A stretch of DNA of 33,544 bases, from the NCBI GenBank assembly GCA_022819825.1, contig JAJEGM010000039.1:1-33544 (forward strand). Direction: 5' to 3'. Of this stretch, positions 15,225 to 23,184 are shown piece by piece. Position 1 is the first letter of the stretch; every line of letters starts with the position of its first letter. This DNA comes from Acidimicrobiia bacterium. GTDB taxonomy: Bacteria; Actinomycetota; Acidimicrobiia; Acidimicrobiales; Bin134. The translations under genes and the position numbers were made by a program. The notes below the pieces were generated by a model. The model was given only the letters and a program-made list of their open reading frames with translations, was not told where the DNA came from and did not search any database.

Positions 15225-16109
15225 GTGTCCCCCGTGTTCATCGAGGTCCGGGCCAACGAGTACACCGGCCGAGAGGACAACCCCAACGTCCCCTGGTCGA
15301 TTGACGAGCTGATCGCCGACGCGGTGGCCTGTGCCGAGGCCGGGGCGTCGGTCTACCACTTCCACGGCCGGGATGCGGCCACCGGGGCGCCGGTGTGGGA
15401 CGCCGACACGCTGGGGTCGGTGATCGCCGGAGTGCGCGACGCCTGCGACGTGATCCTGATGCCCACGCTCGGCGCCTCCACCGTTCCCGACCCCCATGCC
15501 CGGCTGGCCCCCGTGCTGGAGCTGGCCGCCGATCCGGCCACCCGGCCCGAACTAGCCCCCATCGACCTGGGCAGCTTCAATATCGACCCCTACGACCCGG
15601 CCACCGGCGCATTCGGCAATCCCGACATCGTGTACGTGACCCCGCTGCGGGCGCTGCGGGAGATGGTGGCCGATGTGGCGGAGGCCGGGATGAAGCCGAT
15701 GGGCGCGCTGTGGACGGTGGGATCGGCCCGTCTGATGTCGGCCTTCTTGGACACCGGGGACATGGCCGCACCGGCCTACGGGGAGGTGACCTTGTCGGAC
15801 TCGTGGCTGTCGGGGCATCCGGCCACGGTGGACGGGCTGGACGCCATGACCCGGTTCTTGCCCGACGACGGCCGGGTGGTGTGGGGGTGCCTGGCCTACG
15901 GTGCCGACCTGCGGCCCTTGGCCGCGGAGGTGATCGGCCGAGGCGGGCACCTCATCGCCGGACTGGGCGACTACCCCTACTTGGAGTTGGGCACCCCGTC
16001 GAATGCCGACATTGTGGCCGCGCTGGCCGGCTGCATCGCCGACGCGGGGGCCGAGTTGGCCACCGTGACGCAGACTCGGGCGATGTTGGGCCTGGAACCA
16101 GCTTCCTAA
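15225..16109 (+). CDS. BKACE-family beta-keto acid cleavage enzyme (DUF849)
   Basis: A 294-residue TIM-barrel protein of the BKACE family. The type member, 3-keto-5-aminohexanoate cleavage enzyme (Kce), condenses a beta-keto acid with acetyl-CoA to give acetoacetate and a new CoA ester. The metal-binding HxH is seen in YHFHGRD (about 44-50). Other family features are EVRANEYTGREDNP at the N terminus, SFNIDPYD, GLGDYPYLELGTPSNADIV and the C-terminal TRAMLGL. The substrate differs between subfamilies and cannot be fixed here. GTG 15225 has a strong AGGAGG site. It is the last gene of the SnoaL-SDR-BKACE run. Confidence 0.87.
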   Translation: MSPVFIEVRANEYTGREDNPNVPWSIDELIADAVACAEAGASVYHFHGRDAATGAPVWDADTLGSVIAGVRDACDVILMPTLGASTVPDPHARLAPVLELAADPATRPELAPIDLGSFNIDPYDPATGAFGNPDIVYVTPLRALREMVADVAEAGMKPMGALWTVGSARLMSAFLDTGDMAAPAYGEVTLSDSWLSGHPATVDGLDAMTRFLPDDGRVVWGCLAYGADLRPLAAEVIGRGGHLIAGLGDYPYLELGTPSNADIVAALAGCIADAGAELATVTQTRAMLGLEPAS

Positions 16110-16121
16110 GCCCGAACCCAG

Positions 16122-17735
16122 TCAGGCCGCGTCCGGCACTCGGACAAGCAGCACGCCTTCGGGGGCATCGAGGCCGATGGCCGACTCGATCACCGCGCCA
16201 GCGGCCTGCTCAGACGAGAACGCAAGTCGCCACTGCCCCGGCGGGAGTCGGAAATCGGTGGGGATGTCGCCCACGTTGAGGGCGCACACGGTGTCGCCCC
16301 GCCGGAAGCCGATCACCGGCGCCGACCGGTCGGTAAGCCACTCCAGCTCGCTGGCGTGGAGGTCGCCGAGCTCACGACGCAGTGCAAGAAGCTCCTGATA
16401 CTTGTAGAGCACCGAACTGGGATCGTCGCGCTGGGCTGAGACGGTGTCGGCATCGTCTCTGTCGACGGGAAGCCACGGCTCGGGCCCGTCGGTGAACCCG
16501 CCCGTCGGCCCCGGCGACCACGGCATTGGAGTGCGGCATCCATCGCGGCCGTCGGCGGGGTTGTGGTTCCGGACGGCCACTGGGTCTTGACGCTGGTCGA
16601 GGGGCACGTCCACCTCTTCGAGGCCCAGCTCATCGCCCTGGTAGAGGAATGGCAGGCCGGGCAGGGCGAACAGCAGCACGCAGTAGGCCAGCGACCGCGA
16701 CTGGCCCAGCTCACCGCCGCCCAATCGGGTGGGTGCCCTGGGGTCGTCGTGGCTGCTGATGGCCCAGGACAAGTCTCGGGGGGCAGCGTCGAGCGCATCG
16801 CGGAACGTGGACCACATGGCGGACGGATCCCAGGGGGTGTGCATGGGGGCGAAATAGAAGGCCCGGTGCAGGCCGTCTTGGTTGGCCACATACCGGCTCA
16901 CCTGATTGGGATTGTTGTCCCTCAGATAGACCTCCCCCAGAAGCAGGGCGTCGTAGCGCTCGGCAATGGCCCTCCAGCGGCGGTAGATGGCGGTGTTGCC
17001 CGCCTGATCGAGGTCGTAGCGATGGTCGTAGCAGCCGAACGCCTGGCGGGGGCTCATGTCCGGGGTGACCGGGAACCGCTGCGGGTTGTCGGGCATGAGC
17101 ATGTTCTTGACCAGGCCATGGGCCACGTCCACCCGGAAGCCGTCCGCGTCGCGGTCCAGCCAGAACGTGAGCACATCGTCGAACTCCCGCACCAGGTTGG
17201 GGTTGGCCCAGTTCAAGTCGGGCTGCTCGGGCAAGAACAGGTGCAAGTAGTACTGCTCGGAGGCTTCGTCGAAAGTCCAGGCCGGCCCCCCGAAGTGCGA
17301 TATCCAGTTGTTGGGGGGCCCGCCGCCCAGCGCGGGGTCCCGCCAGTGGTAGTAGCCCCGCTTGGGGTCATCAGGATCGGACTTCGAAGCCTGGAACCAG
17401 GGGTGCTGGTCGGAGGAGTGATTGGGAACCAGGTCGATGAGCACTCGCAGTCCCAGCCGATGGGCCTCGGCGATGCAGGCGTCGAAGTCTTCTAGCGTGC
17501 CGAACAGGGGGGCGACGCCGGTGTAGTCGGCCACGTCGTAGCCGAAATCGCACATGGGCGACGGGTAGAAGGGGGTGATCCACACGATGCCCACCCCCAG
17601 CCAGGACAGATAGTCCAGCTTCTCGGTGAGGCCGGGAAAGTCCCCCACCCCGTCGCCGTTGCCATCGGCGAACGAGCGGATATACACCTCGTAGCCCACT
17701 TCACGGTTCCACCAGCGCAGGTTGTTCTGAGCCAT
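16122..17735 (-). CDS. GH13 alpha-glucosidase
   Basis: A 537-residue alpha-amylase-family glycosidase, probably a cytoplasmic alpha-glucosidase acting on short malto-oligosaccharides or related glucosides. Region I is DLVPNHS. Region II is GFRVDVAHG with the nucleophile Asp. Region III is LLGEVYL with the acid/base Glu. Region IV is SSHDDPR with the transition-state Asp. Region IV has Ser where most relatives have Asn (NHD). YQGDELGLEEV is typical of the alpha-glucosidase branch. There is no signal peptide. It is convergent with the BKACE gene (12-base gap) and sits 33 bases after an alcohol dehydrogenase gene, likely cotranscribed. Confidence 0.9.
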   Translation of the reverse strand: MAQNNLRWWNREVGYEVYIRSFADGNGDGVGDFPGLTEKLDYLSWLGVGIVWITPFYPSPMCDFGYDVADYTGVAPLFGTLEDFDACIAEAHRLGLRVLIDLVPNHSSDQHPWFQASKSDPDDPKRGYYHWRDPALGGGPPNNWISHFGGPAWTFDEASEQYYLHLFLPEQPDLNWANPNLVREFDDVLTFWLDRDADGFRVDVAHGLVKNMLMPDNPQRFPVTPDMSPRQAFGCYDHRYDLDQAGNTAIYRRWRAIAERYDALLLGEVYLRDNNPNQVSRYVANQDGLHRAFYFAPMHTPWDPSAMWSTFRDALDAAPRDLSWAISSHDDPRAPTRLGGGELGQSRSLAYCVLLFALPGLPFLYQGDELGLEEVDVPLDQRQDPVAVRNHNPADGRDGCRTPMPWSPGPTGGFTDGPEPWLPVDRDDADTVSAQRDDPSSVLYKYQELLALRRELGDLHASELEWLTDRSAPVIGFRRGDTVCALNVGDIPTDFRLPPGQWRLAFSSEQAAGAVIESAIGLDAPEGVLLVRVPDAA

Positions 17736-17768
17736 GACCGGAGATGCCTCTCTAACCGCAGCTCTTGC

Positions 17769-18863
17769 TCAGTTGAAGGCGATGACGCTGCGCACCACGT
17801 CGCCGGCCTTCATGGCTTCGAAGCCGTCGTTCACGTCATCGAGTCCAATGGTGGCCGACACCATCTCGTCGAGCATGAGGCGGCCATCGAGATAGAGGTC
17901 GACGAGGCGGGGCATGTCCACCCGGAACACGTTCGACCCCATGAGCGACCCCTGGAGCCGCTTGTCGGACATGAACAGCTCCTGGCCCTCGATCTCCACC
18001 TTGGTTCCGGGGGGAATCATGCCCATCACCGTGGCCATTCCGCCCCGTCGGATCATCCCGAACGCCTGCTGCGCGGTGAGCGCCAAGCCAATAGCCTCAA
18101 AGGAGTAGTCAACCCCGCCGCCGGTCAACTCCAATACCTGCTCTACCGGGTCGCCGTCGGCAGGGTTGACCGCGTGGGTGGCTCCCAGGCGCAGGGCGGT
18201 GTCGAGCTTCCGGGTCTCGAGGTCCACGGCGATGATCGTGGTGGCGCCGGAGATGCGGGCGGCTTGGATCGACGACATGCCAACCCCGCCGCAGCCGATC
18301 ACCGCCACAGAGGAGCCGGGTTCCACTCCGGTGGTCCGGAACACCGCGCCGGTTCCGGTGGTGACCCCACAGCCGATGAGCGCGGCCCGGTCCAGCGGCA
18401 TGTCGTCGCGGACCTTCACAACTGCGTTCTCGTGGACCAGCATCTGCTCGGCGAACGACGAGAGGTTGGCGAATTGGAACACCTCCTGGCCATCACGACT
18501 GAGCCGGGCGGGCTCGTTCTCAGAGCGGACACAATCAACTCGGCTCTGGACGCACAGATAGGGCTGGCCGCTCAGGCACACCTCGCAGCGCCCGCAGAAC
18601 ACCGACAGGCAGCAGATGACGTGGTCGCCGGGCTGCACCTCGCGCACATCGGGGCCCACCGCCTCCACCACTCCGGCGGCCTCATGGCCGAGCACGATGG
18701 GGCGGGGAACCACCCAGCCCTCGGTCTCCATGAAGTGCAAGTCGCTGTGGCACAGCCCCGACGCCGCGGTCTGAATCAGCACCTCGCTGCCGATCGGGGC
18801 GGCAACGTCTACTTCTTCCACCACCAGATCTTCCCGACCGTCCAAGAACAGCGCCGCTCTCAT
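17769..18863 (-). CDS. Zinc-dependent alcohol dehydrogenase (MDR family)
   Basis: A 364-residue medium-chain dehydrogenase, class III-like. The catalytic zinc site is GLCHSDLH with LGHEAAGVVE. The structural zinc comes from the cysteines of CGRCEVCLSGQPYLC. GCGGVGMSS is the Rossmann loop, with Asp in IIAVDLE favouring NAD(H). The insert LSRDGQEVFQFANLSSFAEQ is typical of class III and NDMA-dependent mycobacterial alcohol dehydrogenases. The start ATG 18863 has a strong AGGAGG. The GH13 gene follows. The alcohol or aldehyde substrate is unknown. Confidence 0.9.
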   Translation of the reverse strand: MRAALFLDGREDLVVEEVDVAAPIGSEVLIQTAASGLCHSDLHFMETEGWVVPRPIVLGHEAAGVVEAVGPDVREVQPGDHVICCLSVFCGRCEVCLSGQPYLCVQSRVDCVRSENEPARLSRDGQEVFQFANLSSFAEQMLVHENAVVKVRDDMPLDRAALIGCGVTTGTGAVFRTTGVEPGSSVAVIGCGGVGMSSIQAARISGATTIIAVDLETRKLDTALRLGATHAVNPADGDPVEQVLELTGGGVDYSFEAIGLALTAQQAFGMIRRGGMATVMGMIPPGTKVEIEGQELFMSDKRLQGSLMGSNVFRVDMPRLVDLYLDGRLMLDEMVSATIGLDDVNDGFEAMKAGDVVRSVIAFN

Positions 18864-18951
18864 GAGATCCTCCTCCGCCTGACCCGATGGCAGGCGTGGT
18901 CAAACTACCAACGCGAGATGCTGCTGTGCCGAAGCTGGGGCCGAGGCTCGC

Positions 18952-21684
18952 TCAGGAGCAGCCGGAGGTGGAGCCGCAGTCGGGGCAGGCGTGGCAGCTT
19001 CCGGCCCGCACCATGAGGACGCCGCAATCGGCGCAGAACGGGGCATGGGAGTCCAGGGGGAACTGGCGGGTGAAGGGAGACGGGGGGTCGGGTTCCACGA
19101 CGTCACCGGGAATGGTGACCGGCACCTGCTCCTCCACCCCGGGCAGGGTGGGCTGGAGGCGCTCGTCGGTGGTGTAGATCCCCAGTTCGAGCCGCTCCTC
19201 GGGGTCGAGGTACTCCACCGCCAGTCGGCGGAACAGATAGTCGATAAGGCTGGTGGCGATGCGGATGTCGGGGTCGTCGGTCATCCCGTTCGGCTCGAAG
19301 CGCATGCCGGTGAACGCGTCCACATAGGCCCGCAGGGGCACCCCGTATTGCAGTCCGTGGCTCACTGCCATGGCGAACGAGTCCATGACGCCGGACAGCG
19401 TGGAACCCTGCTTGGACACCCGGAGGAAGATCTCGCCGGGGCTGCCGTCTTCGTACTCCCCCACGGTGGCGAATCCCTTGCAGTCGGCCACCCGGAACTC
19501 GAAGGTGCGGCTGGTGCGGGACCGGGGCAGCCGACGGCGCTCAGGCTGCGGCGACGCCGGTGTCGCCGCTGAGTCCCGGACCGGATCGGGTTGGGTGGTC
19601 GAGGCATCGGCAACCGACAGGGGTTGGCCCAGTTTGCAGTTGTCCCGATAGACGGCCAGCGCCTTGACCCCCATCTGCCAAGCGTCCACGAAGAGCTGCT
19701 CGATCTCGGCGGCGGTGGTCTCCTCGGGAACGTTTACGGTTTTGCTGATTCCCCCCGAAAGCCAGGGCTGCACCGCGGCCATCATCTTCACGTGGCCGCT
19801 GGGGGAGATCACGTTGTCGCCCATGGAGCAGGCGAATACCGGCAGATGGGCCGGGTCGAGATGGGAGGCGCCCACCACCGTGCCCCGCTCGTGGACGTGG
19901 GCCTCGATGTCGGCCACCTGCTCCGGGCTGTAGCCCAGACGGTGCAGCGCGCGATCCACGGTCTGGTTGACGATGGGCATGGTGCCGCCGCCCACCAGTT
20001 TCTTGGTCTTGACCAGGCCCAAATCGGGTTCGATGCCAGTGGTGTCGCAGTCCATCATGAACGAGATGGTTCCGGTGGGGGCCAGCACCGTGGCCTGCGA
20101 GTTGCGGACCCCTACGGTGTCCCCCCACACCACCGCGGCGTCCCACGCGGCCCGGGCGGCGTCGAGCACCTCTTGGGGCACCGGCTCCGCTTCCAGGCGG
20201 CTCAGCGCGTCCCGGTGCATCCGCAGCACTCGCCGGGTGGGCTCCTGGTTCTCGGCGAACCCCTCGAACGGTCCCAGGCGGGCGGCCATTCGCCCTGAGG
20301 TCTCGTAGGCCACCCCGGTCATCAGCGCGGTGACCGACGCGGCCAGACCCCGGCCCTCGTCGGAGTCGTAGGCCAAGCCCAAGGCCATGAGCATGGCCCC
20401 CAGGTTGGCGTAGCCCAAGCCCAGTTGGCGGAACCGTCGGGTGGTGGCCCCGATCTGCTCAGTGGGATAGTGCGAAGGGCCGACCAGTATCTCCTGGGCG
20501 ACGGTCATCACCCGGACTGCGGAGCTGAAACCCTCCACATCGAACGCGCCGTGGTCGTCGACGAACGACAGCAGGTTCAAGCTGGACAGGTTGCAGGCTG
20601 AATTGTCGAGGTGGAGGTATTCCGAGCAGGGGTTGCTGGCGGTGATGCGGCCGGTTTCGGCCGCAGTGTTCCACCGGTTGATGGTGGTCTCGAACTGCAC
20701 CCCGGGGTCGGCGCACTCCCAGGCGGCCTCGGCTATCTGGGAGAGAAGCGACCGGGCTGACACCGTCTCCAGCACTTCGCCGGTGGTGCGGGCGGTGAGA
20801 TGCCACTCCCCGTCTTCGGTCACCGCCGCCATGAACTCGTCGCTGAGGCGCACCGAGTTGTTGGCGTTCTGGTACTGGATGGAGTGGACGTCGGCACCGT
20901 CGAGATCCATGTCGAAGCCGGCATCCCGCAACGCCCGGGCCTTGCGCTCCTCGATGGCCTTGCACCAGATGAACTCGGATACGTCGGGATGGTCGGCATC
21001 CAGTACCACCATCTTGGCCGCCCGCCGGGTCTTTCCCCCCGACTTGATGGTGCCGGCCGAGGCGTCCGCGCCTCGCATGAAGCTCACAGGACCGCTGGGA
21101 GCGCCCCCGCCGCTCATCTTCTCCTGGCGAGACCGGATGAGGCTCAAGTTCACGCCCGCCCCCGATCCCCCTTTGAAGATCCGCCCCTCCTCCCCGTACC
21201 AGTCGAGGATCGACTCCATGGTGTCGTCCACCGCCAGGATGAAGCAGGCCGACGACTGGGGCACCGCACCGGGAACCCCGAGGTTGAACCACACCGGCGA
21301 GTTGAACGCAGCGCGCTGGCGGACCAGCAGCCAGCGAAGCTCACCGGCAAACGCCTCGGCCTCCTCCGGCTCGGCCAGATGCCCCGACTCGGTTCCCCAC
21401 GCCACCAGCGTGTTGACCACCCGGTCGATCACCTGGCGCAGTGATGTCTCCCGCTCCGAAGTGCCCAAACCACCCCGGAAGTACTTCTGGGCCACGATAT
21501 TTCCGGCATTGACCGACCAGTTCGCCGGGAACTCCACATCGGTCTGCTCGAAGGCCACTGCGCCGTCTGCGCTGGTGATTCGGGCGTCGCGGCGATGCCA
21601 ATCCACCTCGTCGTAGGGGTGGAAATCGGCGCGGCTGAAATGGCGGCTCAGGCCGATTCTGGTGCGGTCAGATGCCAGAGCCAT
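18952..21684 (-). CDS. nrdJ: Class II (B12-dependent) ribonucleotide reductase
   Basis: A 910-residue adenosylcobalamin-dependent ribonucleoside reductase that makes deoxynucleotides for DNA synthesis with or without oxygen. Typical parts are ACFILAVDDTMESIL, GSGAGVNLSLIRS, SNPCSEYLHLDNSACNLSSL (about 348-367, with active-site Cys), NSQATVLAPTGTISFMMDCD and, at the C terminus, a zinc ribbon with CADC and CPDCGSTSGC. ATG 21684 is chosen because AGGAG lies five bases upstream. A GTG six bases earlier would sit on the ribosome site. No nrdR gene is next to it, unlike in many actinobacteria. A long, highly structured leader precedes it and probably governs expression. Confidence 0.95.
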   Translation of the reverse strand: MALASDRTRIGLSRHFSRADFHPYDEVDWHRRDARITSADGAVAFEQTDVEFPANWSVNAGNIVAQKYFRGGLGTSERETSLRQVIDRVVNTLVAWGTESGHLAEPEEAEAFAGELRWLLVRQRAAFNSPVWFNLGVPGAVPQSSACFILAVDDTMESILDWYGEEGRIFKGGSGAGVNLSLIRSRQEKMSGGGAPSGPVSFMRGADASAGTIKSGGKTRRAAKMVVLDADHPDVSEFIWCKAIEERKARALRDAGFDMDLDGADVHSIQYQNANNSVRLSDEFMAAVTEDGEWHLTARTTGEVLETVSARSLLSQIAEAAWECADPGVQFETTINRWNTAAETGRITASNPCSEYLHLDNSACNLSSLNLLSFVDDHGAFDVEGFSSAVRVMTVAQEILVGPSHYPTEQIGATTRRFRQLGLGYANLGAMLMALGLAYDSDEGRGLAASVTALMTGVAYETSGRMAARLGPFEGFAENQEPTRRVLRMHRDALSRLEAEPVPQEVLDAARAAWDAAVVWGDTVGVRNSQATVLAPTGTISFMMDCDTTGIEPDLGLVKTKKLVGGGTMPIVNQTVDRALHRLGYSPEQVADIEAHVHERGTVVGASHLDPAHLPVFACSMGDNVISPSGHVKMMAAVQPWLSGGISKTVNVPEETTAAEIEQLFVDAWQMGVKALAVYRDNCKLGQPLSVADASTTQPDPVRDSAATPASPQPERRRLPRSRTSRTFEFRVADCKGFATVGEYEDGSPGEIFLRVSKQGSTLSGVMDSFAMAVSHGLQYGVPLRAYVDAFTGMRFEPNGMTDDPDIRIATSLIDYLFRRLAVEYLDPEERLELGIYTTDERLQPTLPGVEEQVPVTIPGDVVEPDPPSPFTRQFPLDSHAPFCADCGVLMVRAGSCHACPDCGSTSGCS

Positions 21685-21751
21685 CAGCACTCCTCAACGG
21701 ATGCAGCTCTTATGGCGCATACCGCATCTATTTTATCCTTACTCGAATGAG

Positions 21752-21912
21752 GCTGCGGCGTGAGCGGCCAGGTCAAAGGGGCCTCGTCACGAGGCATGCC
21801 TGCACCGGACACGCCAGCCCGCCCAAACAACGGGCTGAACCCCTCAAGGAGTCGCCTGAACCCCACTATGGTCGTCGGCGTCAGCCACCATTCCGGCCAC
21901 TCACACCGCAGC
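21752..21912 (-). ncRNA. Candidate structured leader RNA of nrdJ
   Basis: On the minus strand GCTGCGGTGTGAGTGGCC (21912-21895) pairs with GGCCGCTCACGCCGCAGC (21769-21752) over 18 bp. The only two non-Watson-Crick pairs are G-U, and on the other strand they would be A-C mismatches, so the RNA is read toward nrdJ. Inside the 125-nt loop are stems ATGGT/ACCAT (21891-21868, with inner GGC/GCC), ACTCC-TTGA-GGGGT (21852-21839), AGCCCG/CGGGCT (21836-21816) and GCCTCG-TGA-CGAGGC (21795-21781). The domain ends 67 bases before the start codon. No cobalamin B12 box (GCCACTG) is visible. I recall that an RNA motif upstream of nrdJ genes has been described, but I cannot compare the two. Confidence 0.65.
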
Positions 21913-21920
21913 AGTAAGTC

Positions 21921-21926
21921 ACGGTA
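21921..21926 (-). promoter_or_regulatory. Possible -10 box for the nrdJ leader
   Basis: TACCGT on the minus strand fits TANNNT and lies eight bases before the first base of the 18-bp closing helix. A transcript starting here would begin right at the structured RNA. The expected -35 position holds another TACCGT, not a TTGACA-like box. Confidence 0.35.
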
Positions 21927-21998
21927 GAGCATGGAGCCTGTGGACGGTAAGGAGGATAAGGGGGACTCCCTGTGGATTTCAGGTGAATATCTGGAAAC

Positions 21999-22769
21999 AT
22001 GCCCGACGGACCCGCCTGCTACCGTCGGCGGCAGGTGCATCAGCTGTTTCCTCGGTTCGTCTCCGACATTGACCCGGTTTCGGTCTACGCGTCCGACAGC
22101 CGCATCCCCCACCCCAACCGGCCTTGGCTGATGCTGAACATGGTCACCTCCGCCGATGGCGCCACGTCGGCCGACGGAGTGTCGGAGGGGTTGTCGAGCC
22201 CCGAGGATCGGCGGGTGTTCTCGGCCCTCCGGGCGGTGGCCGACGTGATTCTGGTGGCAGCCGAGACCGTGCGGCGCGAGGGCTACGGACCGCCCAAGAC
22301 CAGCCCGGAGGTCGCCGCCAGCCGAATGGATCGGAACCAGTCGCCGCGGCCTCGACTGGCCGTGGTGAGCGGTTCGCTGGATCTGGACTTCACCGCACCG
22401 CTGTTCGCCGACCATCCACCGCCGATGCTGTTCACCGTGGCCGATCCGCCTGCCCACCGTTTGGCCCAAGCCGAGGCGGCCGCGGAAGTCCACCGCGTGG
22501 GCGACCACCAAGTGGACTTGGCGGAGGTGCTGCGATTGATAGGCCAAACAGGCGCCGATGTTGTGCTGGCCGAGGGCGGTCCCAGCCTCAACGGGCAGCT
22601 TCTGGCCGCCGGGCTCTTGGACGAGCTGTGCTGGACGATCTCGCCGATACTGGCCGGCGGTGACACATCCCGGATGACGCGGGGCGCCCCGCCCCGGCTC
22701 GACCGTCTGCGGCTGGATCGGGTATCGGCTCAAGACCACACTCTCTTTCTGCGCTACCTCACCCACTGA
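21999..22769 (+). CDS. Pyrimidine reductase family protein (RibD C-terminal domain)
   Basis: A 256-residue protein with the RibD C-terminal (DHFR-like) fold. Visible features are LNMVTSADGATSADG near the N terminus, VFSALRAVADVILVAAETVRREGYGPP (NADPH-binding face) and LAEGGPSLNGQLLAAGLLDELC near the end. Riboflavin-pathway reductases reduce the ribosyl side chain of the pyrimidine intermediate. Stand-alone actinobacterial versions like this are often annotated that way without proof and may act elsewhere. The deaminase domain of RibD is absent. ATG 21999 lacks a clear ribosome site. GTG 22035 (VHQLFPRF) is an equally good start and better matches relatives. It is divergent from nrdJ. Confidence 0.8.
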   Translation: MPDGPACYRRRQVHQLFPRFVSDIDPVSVYASDSRIPHPNRPWLMLNMVTSADGATSADGVSEGLSSPEDRRVFSALRAVADVILVAAETVRREGYGPPKTSPEVAASRMDRNQSPRPRLAVVSGSLDLDFTAPLFADHPPPMLFTVADPPAHRLAQAEAAAEVHRVGDHQVDLAEVLRLIGQTGADVVLAEGGPSLNGQLLAAGLLDELCWTISPILAGGDTSRMTRGAPPRLDRLRLDRVSAQDHTLFLRYLTH

Positions 22770-22800
22770 CCCGGACTCTGTTCTGACGCGCCCGAGCCGC

Positions 22801-23103
22801 TTATCGGCCGTCGGAGCTGACCGGCAGAGCGGTGTCGCCCATGATCACGTAGACCGGTTCTGACTGGGACAACCCCGCGGCCGGCGCCTCCGGCGACAGC
22901 GACCAGTGGAGCTTGCCGGCGAGGAACGAACTGGCCCACAGCACGAGAAACAAGGCGGACACGGCCAGCGCTCTTCGGAACCAGTACACCTTGGCCGGCA
23001 ATCGCCGGGATACCGGCGGCTCAGGGCAGTGGTCGGACACCAACACCAGCGCGGGCTTCAAAGCCGGCTGGGCCATAGGTTGATCAAACATGGGTAAAGC
23101 CAT
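22801..23103 (-). CDS. Short membrane protein, possible truncated LysM protein
   Basis: A 100-residue protein with a polar N terminus and one clear helix, ALAVSALFLVLWASSFLAG, after basic WFRR. It then has a short outer segment ending PVYVIMGDTALPVSSDGR. In many actinobacteria a small membrane protein with a LysM domain (start YVVQPGDTLWSIA) lies between lexA and nrdR-nrdJ. The ending here resembles only the first ten residues of that domain, so it may be a decayed relative. No ribosome site is convincing; Met5 or Met10 could also be the start. Confidence that it is expressed is moderate. Confidence 0.5.
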   Translation of the reverse strand: MALPMFDQPMAQPALKPALVLVSDHCPEPPVSRRLPAKVYWFRRALAVSALFLVLWASSFLAGKLHWSLSPEAPAAGLSQSEPVYVIMGDTALPVSSDGR

Positions 23104-23184
23104 GTGACCATTGTCCAGACCGCGGTGACAGTTACCCAGAAAACAGGTGTCTATCTGCGGTTTCGCAAATTTCAGCCGCGTATT

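Noticed and set aside
21951..21960. AAGGAGGATA as a ribosome site for a short gene before the pyrimidine reductase
   Set aside because: No start codon lies at a proper distance that opens a plausible frame, and it is too far (about 40 bases) from ATG 21999.
21684..21998. Cobalamin riboswitch upstream of nrdJ
   Set aside because: There is no B12 box (GCCACTG) and no recognisable cobalamin core, although GGAATGGTGG is faintly similar to one element. The structure is reported as an unassigned leader RNA instead.
21684..22766. Long minus-strand open frame (360 codons) opposite the pyrimidine reductase gene
   Set aside because: It is antisense to a recognisable RibD-C gene, runs through the nrdJ leader and shows no family motif. 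High GC readily gives such frames.
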